Assembly: GCA_964568425.1 (NCBI GenBank)
Contig: CAZMPO010000016.1
Location: 1 to 41,965, forward strand
Source of the DNA: CAKSQF01 sp964568425
Lineage (GTDB): Bacteria; Bacillota; Clostridia; Oscillospirales; CAG-272
Direction of reading: 5' to 3'
Length of the DNA stretch: 41,965 nucleotides
Shown: positions 1-7,178 of the stretch, piece by piece
How the letters are laid out: each line of letters opens with the position of its first letter
Position numbering within the stretch: position 1 is the stretch's first letter
Program-made: the position numbers and the translations under genes
Notes under the pieces: model-generated
Told to the model about the DNA's origin: nothing
The model's input: only the letters and a program-made list of their open reading frames with translations
Database searches by the model: none

Positions 1-1
1 A

Positions 2-52
2 GCCGACGATGGGTACGAGCCGATCTTCAAGCATGTGGAAAGAAGCAGATAA
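2..52 (+). CDS. C-terminal end of an unidentified gene (partial)
   Basis: Frame 2 from the window edge is open for 16 codons and ends at TAA (50-52), reading ADDGYEPIFKHVERSR. The composition is protein-like and it lies just upstream of the aroK promoter on the same strand, so it could be the end of a + strand gene that starts outside the window. It is too short to assign a family, and another frame is also open here. This is only a candidate. Confidence 0.3.
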   Translation, partial: ADDGYEPIFKHVERSR

Positions 53-99
53 TTTGCTATAGACTTTTTTCTGAATTTGCCGTTTTTCTGTTTTACCTA

Positions 100-128
100 T
101 TGACAAAATCGCAAAAATGTGGTAAAAT
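100..128 (+). promoter_or_regulatory. Sigma-A promoter of aroK
   Basis: TTGACA (100-105), a 17-bp spacer and TAAAAT (123-128), preceded by TGG as an extended -10. The predicted start of transcription, about 135, lies only some 16 nt before the aroK ATG at 151. An in-frame ATG at 102 would fall inside the promoter and is therefore not the start codon. Confidence 0.85.
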
Positions 129-150
129 GCCAAAAAACGGAGGGGATAGA

Positions 151-654
151 ATGAAAAAAGACGAAAATATAGTTTTGATCGGAATGCCGGGAAGCGGCAA
201 AAGCTCGATCGGCGTAATTATTGCCAAAAGACTCGGAATGAGCTTTATAGATGTTGATCTTTTGATCCAAGAGCGACAAGGCGAACTGCTCCAAGAGACG
301 GTGGACAGAGTCGGATCGGACGCCTTTCTCGAGATCGAGGCAGATGCGGTATGCTCTGTGAATGTAAAAAACAGCGTAATATCGCCCGGCGGATCAGCCA
401 TACTCTGCGAAAGAGGTGCCAAACATCTGAAATCGCTGGGCAAGGTCGTTTATTTAAGGCTGACGCTCGATGCGCTGAAAACTCATCTCAGCGATCTTTC
501 ATCTCGCGGAATCGCGATGAAGCCCGGTCAAACGCTTGACGACATTTACAACTACCGCGTACCGTTTTATGAAAAGTACGCTGATATCACGGTAGACACA
601 TCGATGCAGACGATAGAAGAATCGGTCGATGCGGTACTTAATGCACTAAAATAA
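151..654 (+). CDS. aroK: Shikimate kinase
   Basis: This 167-residue cytosolic kinase phosphorylates shikimate at the 3-OH with ATP, the fifth step of the chorismate pathway to aromatic amino acids. The P-loop GMPGSGKSS lies near the N-terminus. It is followed by the DVDLLIQ segment that includes the shikimate/Mg site, a GGSAIL motif near the middle, and the family's C-terminal pattern GQTLDDIYNYR-x-PFYEKYADI. The start at 151 is chosen because GGAGGGG lies about 6 nt upstream and the promoter occupies 100-128. Length matches the family. It is monocistronic here, not within an aro operon, and converges on the ECF operon across a shared terminator. Confidence 0.92.
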   Translation: MKKDENIVLIGMPGSGKSSIGVIIAKRLGMSFIDVDLLIQERQGELLQETVDRVGSDAFLEIEADAVCSVNVKNSVISPGGSAILCERGAKHLKSLGKVVYLRLTLDALKTHLSDLSSRGIAMKPGQTLDDIYNYRVPFYEKYADITVDTSMQTIEESVDAVLNALK

Positions 655-659
655 AAGCA

Positions 660-687
660 GGAGCGTTTCGTTTATTCGAGACGCTCC
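660..687. terminator. Bidirectional terminator between aroK and the ECF operon
   Basis: GGAGCGTTTCG pairs with CGAGACGCTCC (one G-T wobble) around a 6-nt loop. On the minus strand the stem is followed by a T-rich run (CTTTTATTTT), on the plus strand by a weaker one. It lies exactly between the two convergent stop codons at 654 and 688. Confidence 0.75.
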
Positions 688-1362
688 TTAAATTATTCCC
701 TTTTTTACCATTCGATTGAGTTTTTTGGATATCGGTCGCCAAAGCAGGAACAGAAAGATCATATTTGACGCCGAATATATCGCAGTCACGGGCAGTGCAG
801 AGATAACAGATGCGGCATATCTTGCAAGCGAGAAACCGCCTTCCCAACCGACGGTTGACCAAATATCCATAGCCAGTGAATAAAAAATACCCGAAATTCC
901 GCCGAAAACAACAAGAATCGCACGATTTTTTCTCAAAATTTTCGAAAACAGTCCGGAAAAAAGACCGATCATTCCCCACGAAAGCATCTGAAACGGAGTC
1001 CACGGTCCCTGACCGAACAGGATATTTGAACAGATCGCGGAAAGTGCGCCGCACATAAATCCCGACTCGGGACCGAGGTATATGCCCGTGATTATGACCA
1101 TTGCGCTGACCGGCTTGAAATGAGGAAGTGCGGCAAATATAAACCTGCCGATAACCGAGATCGTTGTCATTGCCGCAAGCAGTGCAAGACGTCTTGAATC
1201 GACTGTTCTTTTTTCGTATCCGATGAAAAAGGGCAGACACGCAAGCATGACGCAGACAAGCGATACGACAACATATGCACGATCGGAGAAAGCAACTACC
1301 CCGATCGCCGCCGCAGTCGCGATAAGTACGACCGATATTGCGAGTATAAATCGCTTTTTCAA
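688..1362 (-). CDS. ECF transporter substrate-binding (S) component
   Basis: A 224-residue membrane protein with about six hydrophobic segments. The order of features is a short N-terminal helix pair, the loop IGRFIFAALPHFKPVSAMVI, GIYLGPESGFMCGAL, then FGQGPWTPFQM, a pattern common in S components of energy-coupling-factor importers. S components bind a vitamin or similar micronutrient outside the cell and toggle in the membrane when the AAT module hydrolyses ATP. The start is TTG with SD GAGGTG 7 nt upstream. It overlaps the ATPase stop (TTGA), so translation is coupled. T + duplicated ATPase + S resembles the operon layout called CbrVUT (predicted cobalamin), but no riboswitch or marker residue fixes the substrate, so it is left open. 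Confidence 0.8.
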   Translation of the reverse strand: MKKRFILAISVVLIATAAAIGVVAFSDRAYVVVSLVCVMLACLPFFIGYEKRTVDSRRLALLAAMTTISVIGRFIFAALPHFKPVSAMVIITGIYLGPESGFMCGALSAICSNILFGQGPWTPFQMLSWGMIGLFSGLFSKILRKNRAILVVFGGISGIFYSLAMDIWSTVGWEGGFSLARYAASVISALPVTAIYSASNMIFLFLLWRPISKKLNRMVKKGII

Positions 1363-3035
1363 TTGTCAACACCTCGTTTCACCGATCGTCCGAGCGAGAC
1401 AACATCGCCGACTGTGACCGCGCCGTCAAAGACAGATCTTGAGATCCTGCTTGCCTCGGTCGTATAGAATGCATTTTGCGAGAAAAAGGTGTGCGGCTCG
1501 TCGAAAGAGACGATATTCCCACCAAAGAAAAGCCCACAACGATCGGATGTCTCGGCGGCAAATTCAAGATCGTGTGTGACGATAACAACGGTCACTCCCT
1601 CGGAGCGAATATCCTTCAAGATCTTGCCGAGCACCGATTTTGTGATCGCATCGATACCGCTCGTTGGTTCGTCTAAAAGCAGTATGCGAGGTCTTGTGAG
1701 AAGAATCTTTGCAAGAGCCGCTTTATGCATCTCGCCGCCCGAAAGATCGTACGGATGCACATCGAGCAGCTTGTCTATTGACAGCTTTTTCGCGATCGAC
1801 TCGACCTCATGTGCCGTGTCATCCTTTGAATAGCACATCGCGGCGCATATGTCAAAAAGTTCTTCGCGAACAGTTTCGGATGTAAAAACTGCCGATATGC
1901 TTTGTGGTAAATAGGCAATATTGTGGTGACAAAGTGCGCTTTTGGGGTATTTTTTTATATCTTTCCCGAAGATTTCAATCTTTCCTCGCAAAGAGCGCTC
2001 GATTCCCGACAAATTTTTGAGAAGTGTCGATTTGCCTGTTCCGTTGCCGCCGACTATCGAGCAGATCTCGCCGACACGGACATCAAACGAGAGATCGCGG
2101 AGAACATCCCTGCCCTCTTTCTCGTAGCGAAAATACACATGCTTTGCGGAAATCGCGATGTCATTGGAAACATTTTGTGCGACAGTATTCGAAAGTGACG
2201 CGTGAGGATAATCCGCCATGAAGACCTGCCCTTCGCGAATGGTCATGGGCAGAGCGGAGATGGGACGCTCACACAGACAAGCAGCTATCCTTGCGGCACT
2301 CGGCACTGCGATAAAAAAATCCGAGTCGCATTTTGCAAGATGGGCGCAGACATCACGGGGGGCGCCAAATGACAAAAGTCGCCAGCCATCAAGGACTGCC
2401 GCACTGTCGGCGAACGAAAAAAGCTCATCAAGCTTGTGTTCGGCGACGATCACTGTTGTTCCGAGTTCCCTGTTTATTCGTGTGAGTATCGAAACAAGAT
2501 TTGACGCCGCTATCGGGTCAAGCCTTGATATAGGCTCATCGAGAAGCAATATTTCCGGCGACATGACCATCACGGACGCAATGCATACGAGCTGTTTTTC
2601 TCCTCCCGACAGGCTGTCTACGGATCTGTCCATAAGTCTGTCGATCCCAAAAAATTGGGCAATTTCAGCAACCTTTGTGCGTATTTTGTCGGATTTAACG
2701 CCGAGACTCTCAAGCCCGAAAGCAAGCTCATACCACACTCTATCGGTGACGATCTGCTTTTCGGGATCTTGCAGGACAAATCCTATTTTTTGTGCGCTGT
2801 CTCGGTCGGACATATCCGAAAGCCGCTTGCCCTTATAAAAGATATCGCCGGTCAGCGACCCGTTTGGCGCAAGCTCTTTTTTTATAAGTCGCAAAAGGGT
2901 CGTTTTGCCGCATCCCGATCGACCGCAGATGATCGTAAAATCTCCCTTTTGTACAGACAACGAAAGATCATCGATCGCCTTTTCGGTACGATCGGAATAG
3001 GTAAAGCTTAAATTTTTGATCGATAATATTTCCAT
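1359..3035 (-). CDS. Duplicated ECF transporter ATPase (two ABC domains in one chain)
   Basis: A 558-residue cytoplasmic protein made of two ABC ATPase domains in tandem. Domain 1 has Walker A GRSGCGKTT (38-46), signature LSGGEKQ and Walker B ILLLDEP. Domain 2 (from about residue 295) has Walker A GGNGTGKST, signature LSGGEMHK and ILLLDEPTSGID. Both halves keep their core motifs and look active. It replaces the separate EcfA1 and EcfA2 subunits, powering substrate release by the S component through the T protein. SD GGAG sits 8 nt before ATG. It overlaps the T gene by 28 nt upstream and the S gene by 4 nt downstream, so the three are one operon. Confidence 0.92.
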   Translation of the reverse strand: MEILSIKNLSFTYSDRTEKAIDDLSLSVQKGDFTIICGRSGCGKTTLLRLIKKELAPNGSLTGDIFYKGKRLSDMSDRDSAQKIGFVLQDPEKQIVTDRVWYELAFGLESLGVKSDKIRTKVAEIAQFFGIDRLMDRSVDSLSGGEKQLVCIASVMVMSPEILLLDEPISRLDPIAASNLVSILTRINRELGTTVIVAEHKLDELFSFADSAAVLDGWRLLSFGAPRDVCAHLAKCDSDFFIAVPSAARIAACLCERPISALPMTIREGQVFMADYPHASLSNTVAQNVSNDIAISAKHVYFRYEKEGRDVLRDLSFDVRVGEICSIVGGNGTGKSTLLKNLSGIERSLRGKIEIFGKDIKKYPKSALCHHNIAYLPQSISAVFTSETVREELFDICAAMCYSKDDTAHEVESIAKKLSIDKLLDVHPYDLSGGEMHKAALAKILLTRPRILLLDEPTSGIDAITKSVLGKILKDIRSEGVTVVIVTHDLEFAAETSDRCGLFFGGNIVSFDEPHTFFSQNAFYTTEASRISRSVFDGAVTVGDVVSLGRSVKRGVDN

Positions 3036-3898
3036 CTCAGTTTCTCCGTTATCTCGATAATTGCGGGCATGAGTGAAATGACCGCAAAGCTAAAATACAG
3101 ACAAATCTTCGGTGTGGCTAGTCTTACCCCGCTAATTCTCGGATAAAAGCTCACTTTTGGGCATCCGTAGCTTAAAAAGATCATCAAAGCGTCGACCGCA
3201 CACACAAATATTGTCATACCAAGATCGGCGGCATTGAATTTTCTGTCGGTAAATCGTGTACGACGACCGAGGCCATATCCTCGGGCAAGCATCGATGCAC
3301 CGCTGTCGACCGAACCCTCTATCGCCCATGTCAAAAGAGCCGAAAAAGCCTTCGCACTACCTTGTATTCGTGTCATGATCGACTCGTCCGAATAGTAGCC
3401 CATCGTACTCTGCGCCTCTTTTATCTCGCGCCATCTTTTCTTAAAAAGCGGTATGTTCCGAAGTACGGTCGATATCGTAAGCGATATTCTCGGAAAAAGT
3501 GCGCCGACAAGCAGGATAACCTTGTCGGATGTCATGATCTTCGAAAAGCATTTTCCCCAGATGATGACCGAACAGGTCATTGCCGAAAGATCCACGCCGT
3601 ATAGAAGTGCTTCGAGCGTGATCGGAGCTCCGTTCAAAAAAAACAAAATGCTCTCGCCTTTGTGCGAAAACAAAGGGTTGGTAAGCGACAGCAGAAGAAA
3701 TATGACCGTCAGAAATTTGAGATCGCGCCAAATTTCGCTCTTGCCGCAAAGGAATATGCAATAGACGATGCCGGATATAAGCGACAGACCGATAACGATC
3801 GGATCTAACGTAAACACGGTAAATAACATGACCGATATTAATAATAAAAACCCAACGATCGGGTGGAAAACATCAATTGCACTTTCGTTTGTGTTCAC
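3008..3898 (-). CDS. ECF transporter transmembrane (T) protein
   Basis: A 296-residue integral membrane protein that couples the ATPase to the S component. It has a hydrophobic N-terminal half (about five segments) and a charged cytoplasmic region with the coupling motif ARG in SMLARGYGLGRR, typical of EcfT. GTG at 3898 is preferred as start because GGGAGG lies 7 nt upstream. The in-frame ATG at 3913 would place that Shine-Dalgarno sequence inside the gene. It is the first gene of the transporter operon and starts only 78 nt beyond the end of the CRISPR array. No strong promoter of its own is visible, so read-through from the array is possible. Confidence 0.85.
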   Translation of the reverse strand: MNTNESAIDVFHPIVGFLLLISVMLFTVFTLDPIVIGLSLISGIVYCIFLCGKSEIWRDLKFLTVIFLLLSLTNPLFSHKGESILFFLNGAPITLEALLYGVDLSAMTCSVIIWGKCFSKIMTSDKVILLVGALFPRISLTISTVLRNIPLFKKRWREIKEAQSTMGYYSDESIMTRIQGSAKAFSALLTWAIEGSVDSGASMLARGYGLGRRTRFTDRKFNAADLGMTIFVCAVDALMIFLSYGCPKVSFYPRISGVRLATPKICLYFSFAVISLMPAIIEITEKLRWKYYRSKI

Positions 3899-3920
3899 CG
3901 CATTGCCTCCCATAATTTCA

Positions 3921-3962
3921 GCACCGCCCGACTGTCTACCCGTAGTGACAGTCAGACGGTGC
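3921..3962. other. Long imperfect hairpin between the CRISPR array and the ECF operon
   Basis: GCACCG pairs with CGGTGC, and GACTGTCTAC with GTAG(T)GACAGTC, separated by a 3-nt/3-nt internal loop, giving a stem of about 17 bp. No T tract follows on the minus strand, the direction of array transcription, so it is not a textbook terminator. It may end or process the pre-crRNA, or be a structured leader of the transporter mRNA. Confidence 0.55.
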
Positions 3963-3975
3963 CGCTGTAATTTAT

Positions 3976-5197
3976 ATTTGATTACCCTATAGATTTACAC
4001 TGCTCTCAAACGGATCATGCCGGTGCCCTTGTTGGTTCCGAGTTTGATTACCCTATAGATTAACACTGCTCTCAAACCGGAGAGCCGAGCGAAGGAATGA
4101 GGGCGGAGTTTGATTACCCTATAGATTAACACTGCTCTCAAACGTAGTCAACTACACCGAAGCTGCCACGCTGGTTTGATTACCCTATAGATTAACACTG
4201 CTCTCAAACTGCGGCCGTAGCCACATCTTGCGCGGTCAGTTTGATTACCCTATAGATTTACACTGCTCTCAAACTTATCTTCTTCATCGTTCTCAAGTCT
4301 CCGAGTTTGATTACCCTATAGATTTACACTGCTCTCAAACTGTAAGCAGTTTGCTCCTGGGCAAGTTCTCGTTTGATTACCCTATAGATTTACACTGCTC
4401 TCAAACACACGGTCATCACTGCAACGTACAGCGAAAGTTTGATTACCCTATAGATTTACACTGCTCTCAAACTAGCGGTTGCACCATTTATTTTCGTAAT
4501 ATGTTTGATTACCCTATAGATTTACACTGCTCTCAAACCGTCTAGAAGTTCAGTTGCGCAACGATCGTGTTTGATTACCCTATAGATTTACACTGCTCTC
4601 AAACGAGCGTCTTTATATCGTGACTAAGTCTTTCGTTTGATTACCCTATAGATTTACACTGCTCTCAAACCGCTTTGAAGTTCAGTTGCGCAACGATCGG
4701 TTTGATTACCCTATAGATTTACACTGCTCTCAAACCCAGTACACAATTGCGAATCCTAATTCAACGTTTGATTACCCTATAGATTTACACTGCTCTCAAA
4801 CGAGATGCGGATTGAGAATCTTTTCCCACTCGTTTGATTACCCTATAGATTTACACTGCTCTCAAACTACCGTGCCGGAGGATATTCAGAACGACATGTT
4901 TGATTACCCTATAGATTTACACTGCTCTCAAACTAAAATGATGACCGAACTTCAAATAGAAATGTTTGATTACCCTATAGATTTACACTGCTCTCAAACC
5001 TGTAAGAAACTACATAGCGCAAGATGATAGTTTGATTACCCTATAGATTTACACTGCTCTCAAACTATCGGAATTAAGTCAGGCTATCAGAACGAGTTTG
5101 ATTACCCTATAGATTTACACTGCTCTCAAACTGTCGGGTTGCGGTTGCTCCGGCTCCGGCTGTTTGATTACCCTATAGATTTACACTGCTCTCAAAC
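3976..5197 (-). CRISPR. Type II-A CRISPR array, 19 repeats and 18 spacers
   Basis: The repeats are 36 bp, reading on the plus strand from GTTTGATTACCC to GCTCTCAAAC. In the crRNA sense (minus strand) they start GTTTGAGAGCAGTG. Repeat starts are 3976, 4042, 4108, 4174, 4239, 4305, 4371, 4437, 4503, 4569, 4635, 4700, 4766, 4832, 4898, 4964, 5030, 5096 and 5162. Spacers are 30 nt except those at 4210-4238 and 4671-4699, which are 29 nt. Transcription is leftward, shown by the leader at 5198-5293, the tracrRNA complementarity and the degenerate terminal repeat at 3976 (first base A instead of G). The newest spacers are therefore on the right. Spacers 4539-4568 and 4671-4699 share a 23-nt block. 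Most spacers are open in at least one frame, as expected for coding DNA of phages or plasmids. The sources are not identified. Confidence 0.99.
4042..4209 (-). repeat. Three consecutive variant CRISPR repeats
   Basis: Repeats at 4042, 4108 and 4174 all carry A instead of T at position 21 (plus-strand reading ATTAACAC rather than ATTTACAC). The oldest repeat (3976) and all 15 newer ones have T. In the crRNA the change places a U opposite U in the otherwise perfect upper duplex with the tracrRNA anti-repeat. The block is bounded on its younger side by a spacer of 29 nt instead of 30. Confidence 0.95.
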
Positions 5198-5293
5198 CTC
5201 AAATTTGAGAAAATCGCTGCAACGACCGTGAAATCTACAGAGCAAACAGTGCTCATCTGTGTTTATTATATCACACAGGGCAAGATTTGTCAA
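5198..5293 (-). promoter_or_regulatory. CRISPR leader with promoter and leader-anchoring motif
   Basis: On the minus strand: TTGACA (5293-5288), a 17-bp spacer and TATAAT (5270-5265) with TGA as extended -10. Transcription should start near 5258 and reach the first repeat after about 60 nt. The leader ends ATTTGAG directly against the repeat, within the palindrome CTCAAATTTGAG (5198-5209). ATTTGAG at this position is the known leader-anchoring sequence that directs type II-A spacer integration. The array thus has its own promoter downstream of csn2. Confidence 0.9.
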
Positions 5294-5310
5294 GTTATTT
5301 CGAAAAAAAA

Positions 5311-5976
5311 CTAAATTTCGCAGAGGTCGGCGTCTATGATGAGCTTCGGAAGGTCGCTTGGCAGTGGTCTGTCGAAGCTCTCGATCATAAGAATAGCAAT
5401 ATCTCTGCCCGATATCGTTTTCAAGAAAAGATCAAGCTCATCACTATCGAAAAAAGACGCCATATTGACGGTAACGAACAGCTTTACTTTAGTAAAGTCG
5501 CGCACTATCGACATATAATCGATGATTCTCTCAAGCTCGCTCGAATGATCATCGACTATTGACACAGACGCGGCTTTTACGAGCGACTTCACATCAAGCT
5601 TCCGACATTCAACAGAAAACGGAAGATCAAAGCACAGCTCGTCGATATACTTTTCAATATCGGCAAGAAGCTTATTTGTAGTGTTATAGTGATCAGTATC
5701 GACCGATTTTTCGAATATTTCATCTGATACCACCGACATGACGGTCTTCGTATTTATCTCAAACGGAGCAAATGAGTCAAGCAGATCGACAAAGTCCTTC
5801 ATTTTCAGCGGGCGATTGTCCTCGGAAAGTACACACTCACCGATATCACCGCCCTGCTGTAAACGAATATCCTCGATCAGACGACGAAAAAGCGTTCTGT
5901 TTTCGATAACAAGTGAGAAAGGTCTTCCCTTTTCGATGATTATTTGGGAGCAAAAAAGAGAACTTACGAGTTTCAC
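5311..5976 (-). CDS. csn2: CRISPR adaptation protein Csn2
   Basis: This 221-residue protein matches the length of the short Csn2 family, which forms a tetrameric ring around free dsDNA ends and assists Cas1-Cas2 during spacer acquisition. Csn2 defines subtype II-A. The N-terminal half is beta-rich (SQIIIEKGRPFSLVIENRTLF) and the C-terminal half has the P-loop-like core strands KLFVTVNM and DIAILMIES. Sequence identity in Csn2 is low, so the call also rests on position directly after cas2. The start is GTG, overlapping the cas2 stop (GTGA), with GGACGG about 7 nt upstream. It is the last cas gene before the leader. Confidence 0.88.
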   Translation of the reverse strand: MKLVSSLFCSQIIIEKGRPFSLVIENRTLFRRLIEDIRLQQGGDIGECVLSEDNRPLKMKDFVDLLDSFAPFEINTKTVMSVVSDEIFEKSVDTDHYNTTNKLLADIEKYIDELCFDLPFSVECRKLDVKSLVKAASVSIVDDHSSELERIIDYMSIVRDFTKVKLFVTVNMASFFDSDELDLFLKTISGRDIAILMIESFDRPLPSDLPKLIIDADLCEI

Positions 5977-6293
5977 AAAAACACCGTCCTTTCGTCGCTG
6001 TCGACAACATCCGAATGATATTCACCCGTGATAAACACCATTGACGCAAATTGCTTCTCGGTAACGCTCAAAAGCTGAACAAGTCCGCGTGGGGGTTTGT
6101 TTTTTTCGATAATTGCAGTGACCGATCGTTCGACCGACGCATTCAGCACCATGCGGCAATAGACAGACTCCTGCATCATCATAAAGCCGTTTTTTATAAG
6201 CATTCTTCGAAACTGCCTGTATTGTCTGCGATCGGCATCAGTCTCGGTCGGCAGATCAAAAAAGACTATCATTCTCATAAATCTGTAACTCAT
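5973..6293 (-). CDS. cas2: CRISPR-associated protein Cas2
   Basis: A 106-residue ferredoxin-fold protein that bridges two Cas1 dimers in the spacer integrase. The first strand MIVFFDLPTET carries the conserved Asp, followed by RRQYRQFRRMLIKNGF and QESVYCR, the type II-A pattern. The start at 6293 is preceded only by a weak SD (AAAGA, then AAAAAG) 12 nt after the cas1 stop. ATG at 6278 and 6272 are in-frame alternatives. The stop overlaps csn2, indicating translational coupling. Confidence 0.95.
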   Translation of the reverse strand: MSYRFMRMIVFFDLPTETDADRRQYRQFRRMLIKNGFMMMQESVYCRMVLNASVERSVTAIIEKNKPPRGLVQLLSVTEKQFASMVFITGEYHSDVVDSDERTVFL

Positions 6294-6305
6294 CTTTTTA
6301 ATTCT

Positions 6306-7178
6306 TTATAATTCCGGAAAATCAAGTGACGGATCGTCCTCGTCCGAATTCATCGCATCAAGCGTGCGTTTTGTGTACAGCTTTATCGCGTTCAGGAGCG
6401 TCTGCTCCTCTCCGGCAAACATGACCGGAGAGGAGAGCATACTTACAAGCGGAAGCTTCTCCTCGCGTTCGAATTTTACGGGATCTTCCGCAAGCACGAT
6501 GCGATCGACGAACGGACGAAAGGGCTCCATCAGATCGGATGAAAGATTATAATGATTGAATACATTGTCATGATGGATACCAAGCTGCGTTATATATCCG
6601 CACAATGTGACCTCGCGATTAAAGGCTGACAATATGAGTCCGTATCCGTAGTTCAGTGCGGCATTTTTCGGGCATTCCTTCCCTCGTGAAAAATCTTTTC
6701 CGAACAATGCGTTAAAATAGACCTTCGCGGCATGACCCTCTCTGTTGGTCGTGTCGGCAAACTCCATCTCGTTTGCGTAGTTCGTCAGCATGTCAGCCTC
6801 ACGATCATGATCGTTTTCGAGTAAGATCTTTGACTGATTATAAATCTTCTCGCGAACGATATATGACCAGATAAGCCCTCGTCGACCGTCGGTCCACGCC
6901 ATCTGTCTTTTGAGCTTTCTCGTTGAGTCGTGCGAGCCGATGTAGGGTGCGAGTTCTCCGTAAGGGCTTCTTTTGCTGTCACAAAAGATTATCCTCACCT
7001 TCTTGTTAGTCAATTCTTCGAGAAGGCAACCGGTCATGGAGACCGCGGGATTTTCGATCATGAGCACGGCTATCTCATCAATAAATATCCTTCTGGTCTC
7101 CTCACCGCGAACTACCATATAGCCCATCGACAGATCAAGCTTGCATCTGTTCGAGATCACAACCGTACGCCAGCTCAT
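6306..7178 (-). CDS. cas1: CRISPR-associated endonuclease Cas1
   Basis: A 290-residue integrase subunit that inserts new spacers at the leader-repeat junction. The metal ligands expected from S. pyogenes Cas1 (E149, H205, E220) align to E147 (TTNREGHA), H203 (LGIHHDN) and E218 (DLMEPFRP), so it should be active. The N-terminal beta domain runs to about residue 75 and the helical catalytic domain follows. The ATG overlaps the cas9 stop (ATGA), so the two are translated as coupled genes. Length is normal for type II-A. Confidence 0.97.
   Translation of the reverse strand: MSWRTVVISNRCKLDLSMGYMVVRGEETRRIFIDEIAVLMIENPAVSMTGCLLEELTNKKVRIIFCDSKRSPYGELAPYIGSHDSTRKLKRQMAWTDGRRGLIWSYIVREKIYNQSKILLENDHDREADMLTNYANEMEFADTTNREGHAAKVYFNALFGKDFSRGKECPKNAALNYGYGLILSAFNREVTLCGYITQLGIHHDNVFNHYNLSSDLMEPFRPFVDRIVLAEDPVKFEREEKLPLVSMLSSPVMFAGEEQTLLNAIKLYTKRTLDAMNSDEDDPSLDFPEL

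Noticed and set aside
100..150. Longer start for aroK
   Set aside because: The extra codons coincide with the -35 and -10 boxes and would lie upstream of the transcript.
638..1372. 244-aa minus-strand frame overlapping the S component
   Set aside because: Cys/Arg-rich shadow frame of the ECF S gene. The 688-1362 frame has the membrane protein pattern and a ribosome-binding site.
3914..3975. Cobalamin or other riboswitch for the ECF operon
   Set aside because: Only about 60 nt are available before the last CRISPR repeat and the visible hairpin does not match a known aptamer, so the substrate stays unassigned.
4228..5027. Open frames across the array encoding repeated FDYPIDLHCSQT peptides
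   Set aside because: They are translations of the CRISPR repeats, since 36-bp repeats with 30-bp spacers keep one frame open. They have no ribosome-binding site and run against the crRNA direction.
3976..5197. Self-targeting spacers against this window
   Set aside because: By eye none of the 18 spacers matches another part of the window. A whole-genome search would be needed to exclude it elsewhere.
5287..5562. 91-aa open frame on the + strand
   Set aside because: It lies antisense to csn2, and its first part runs through the leader promoter. There is no homology-like pattern and no Shine-Dalgarno support.
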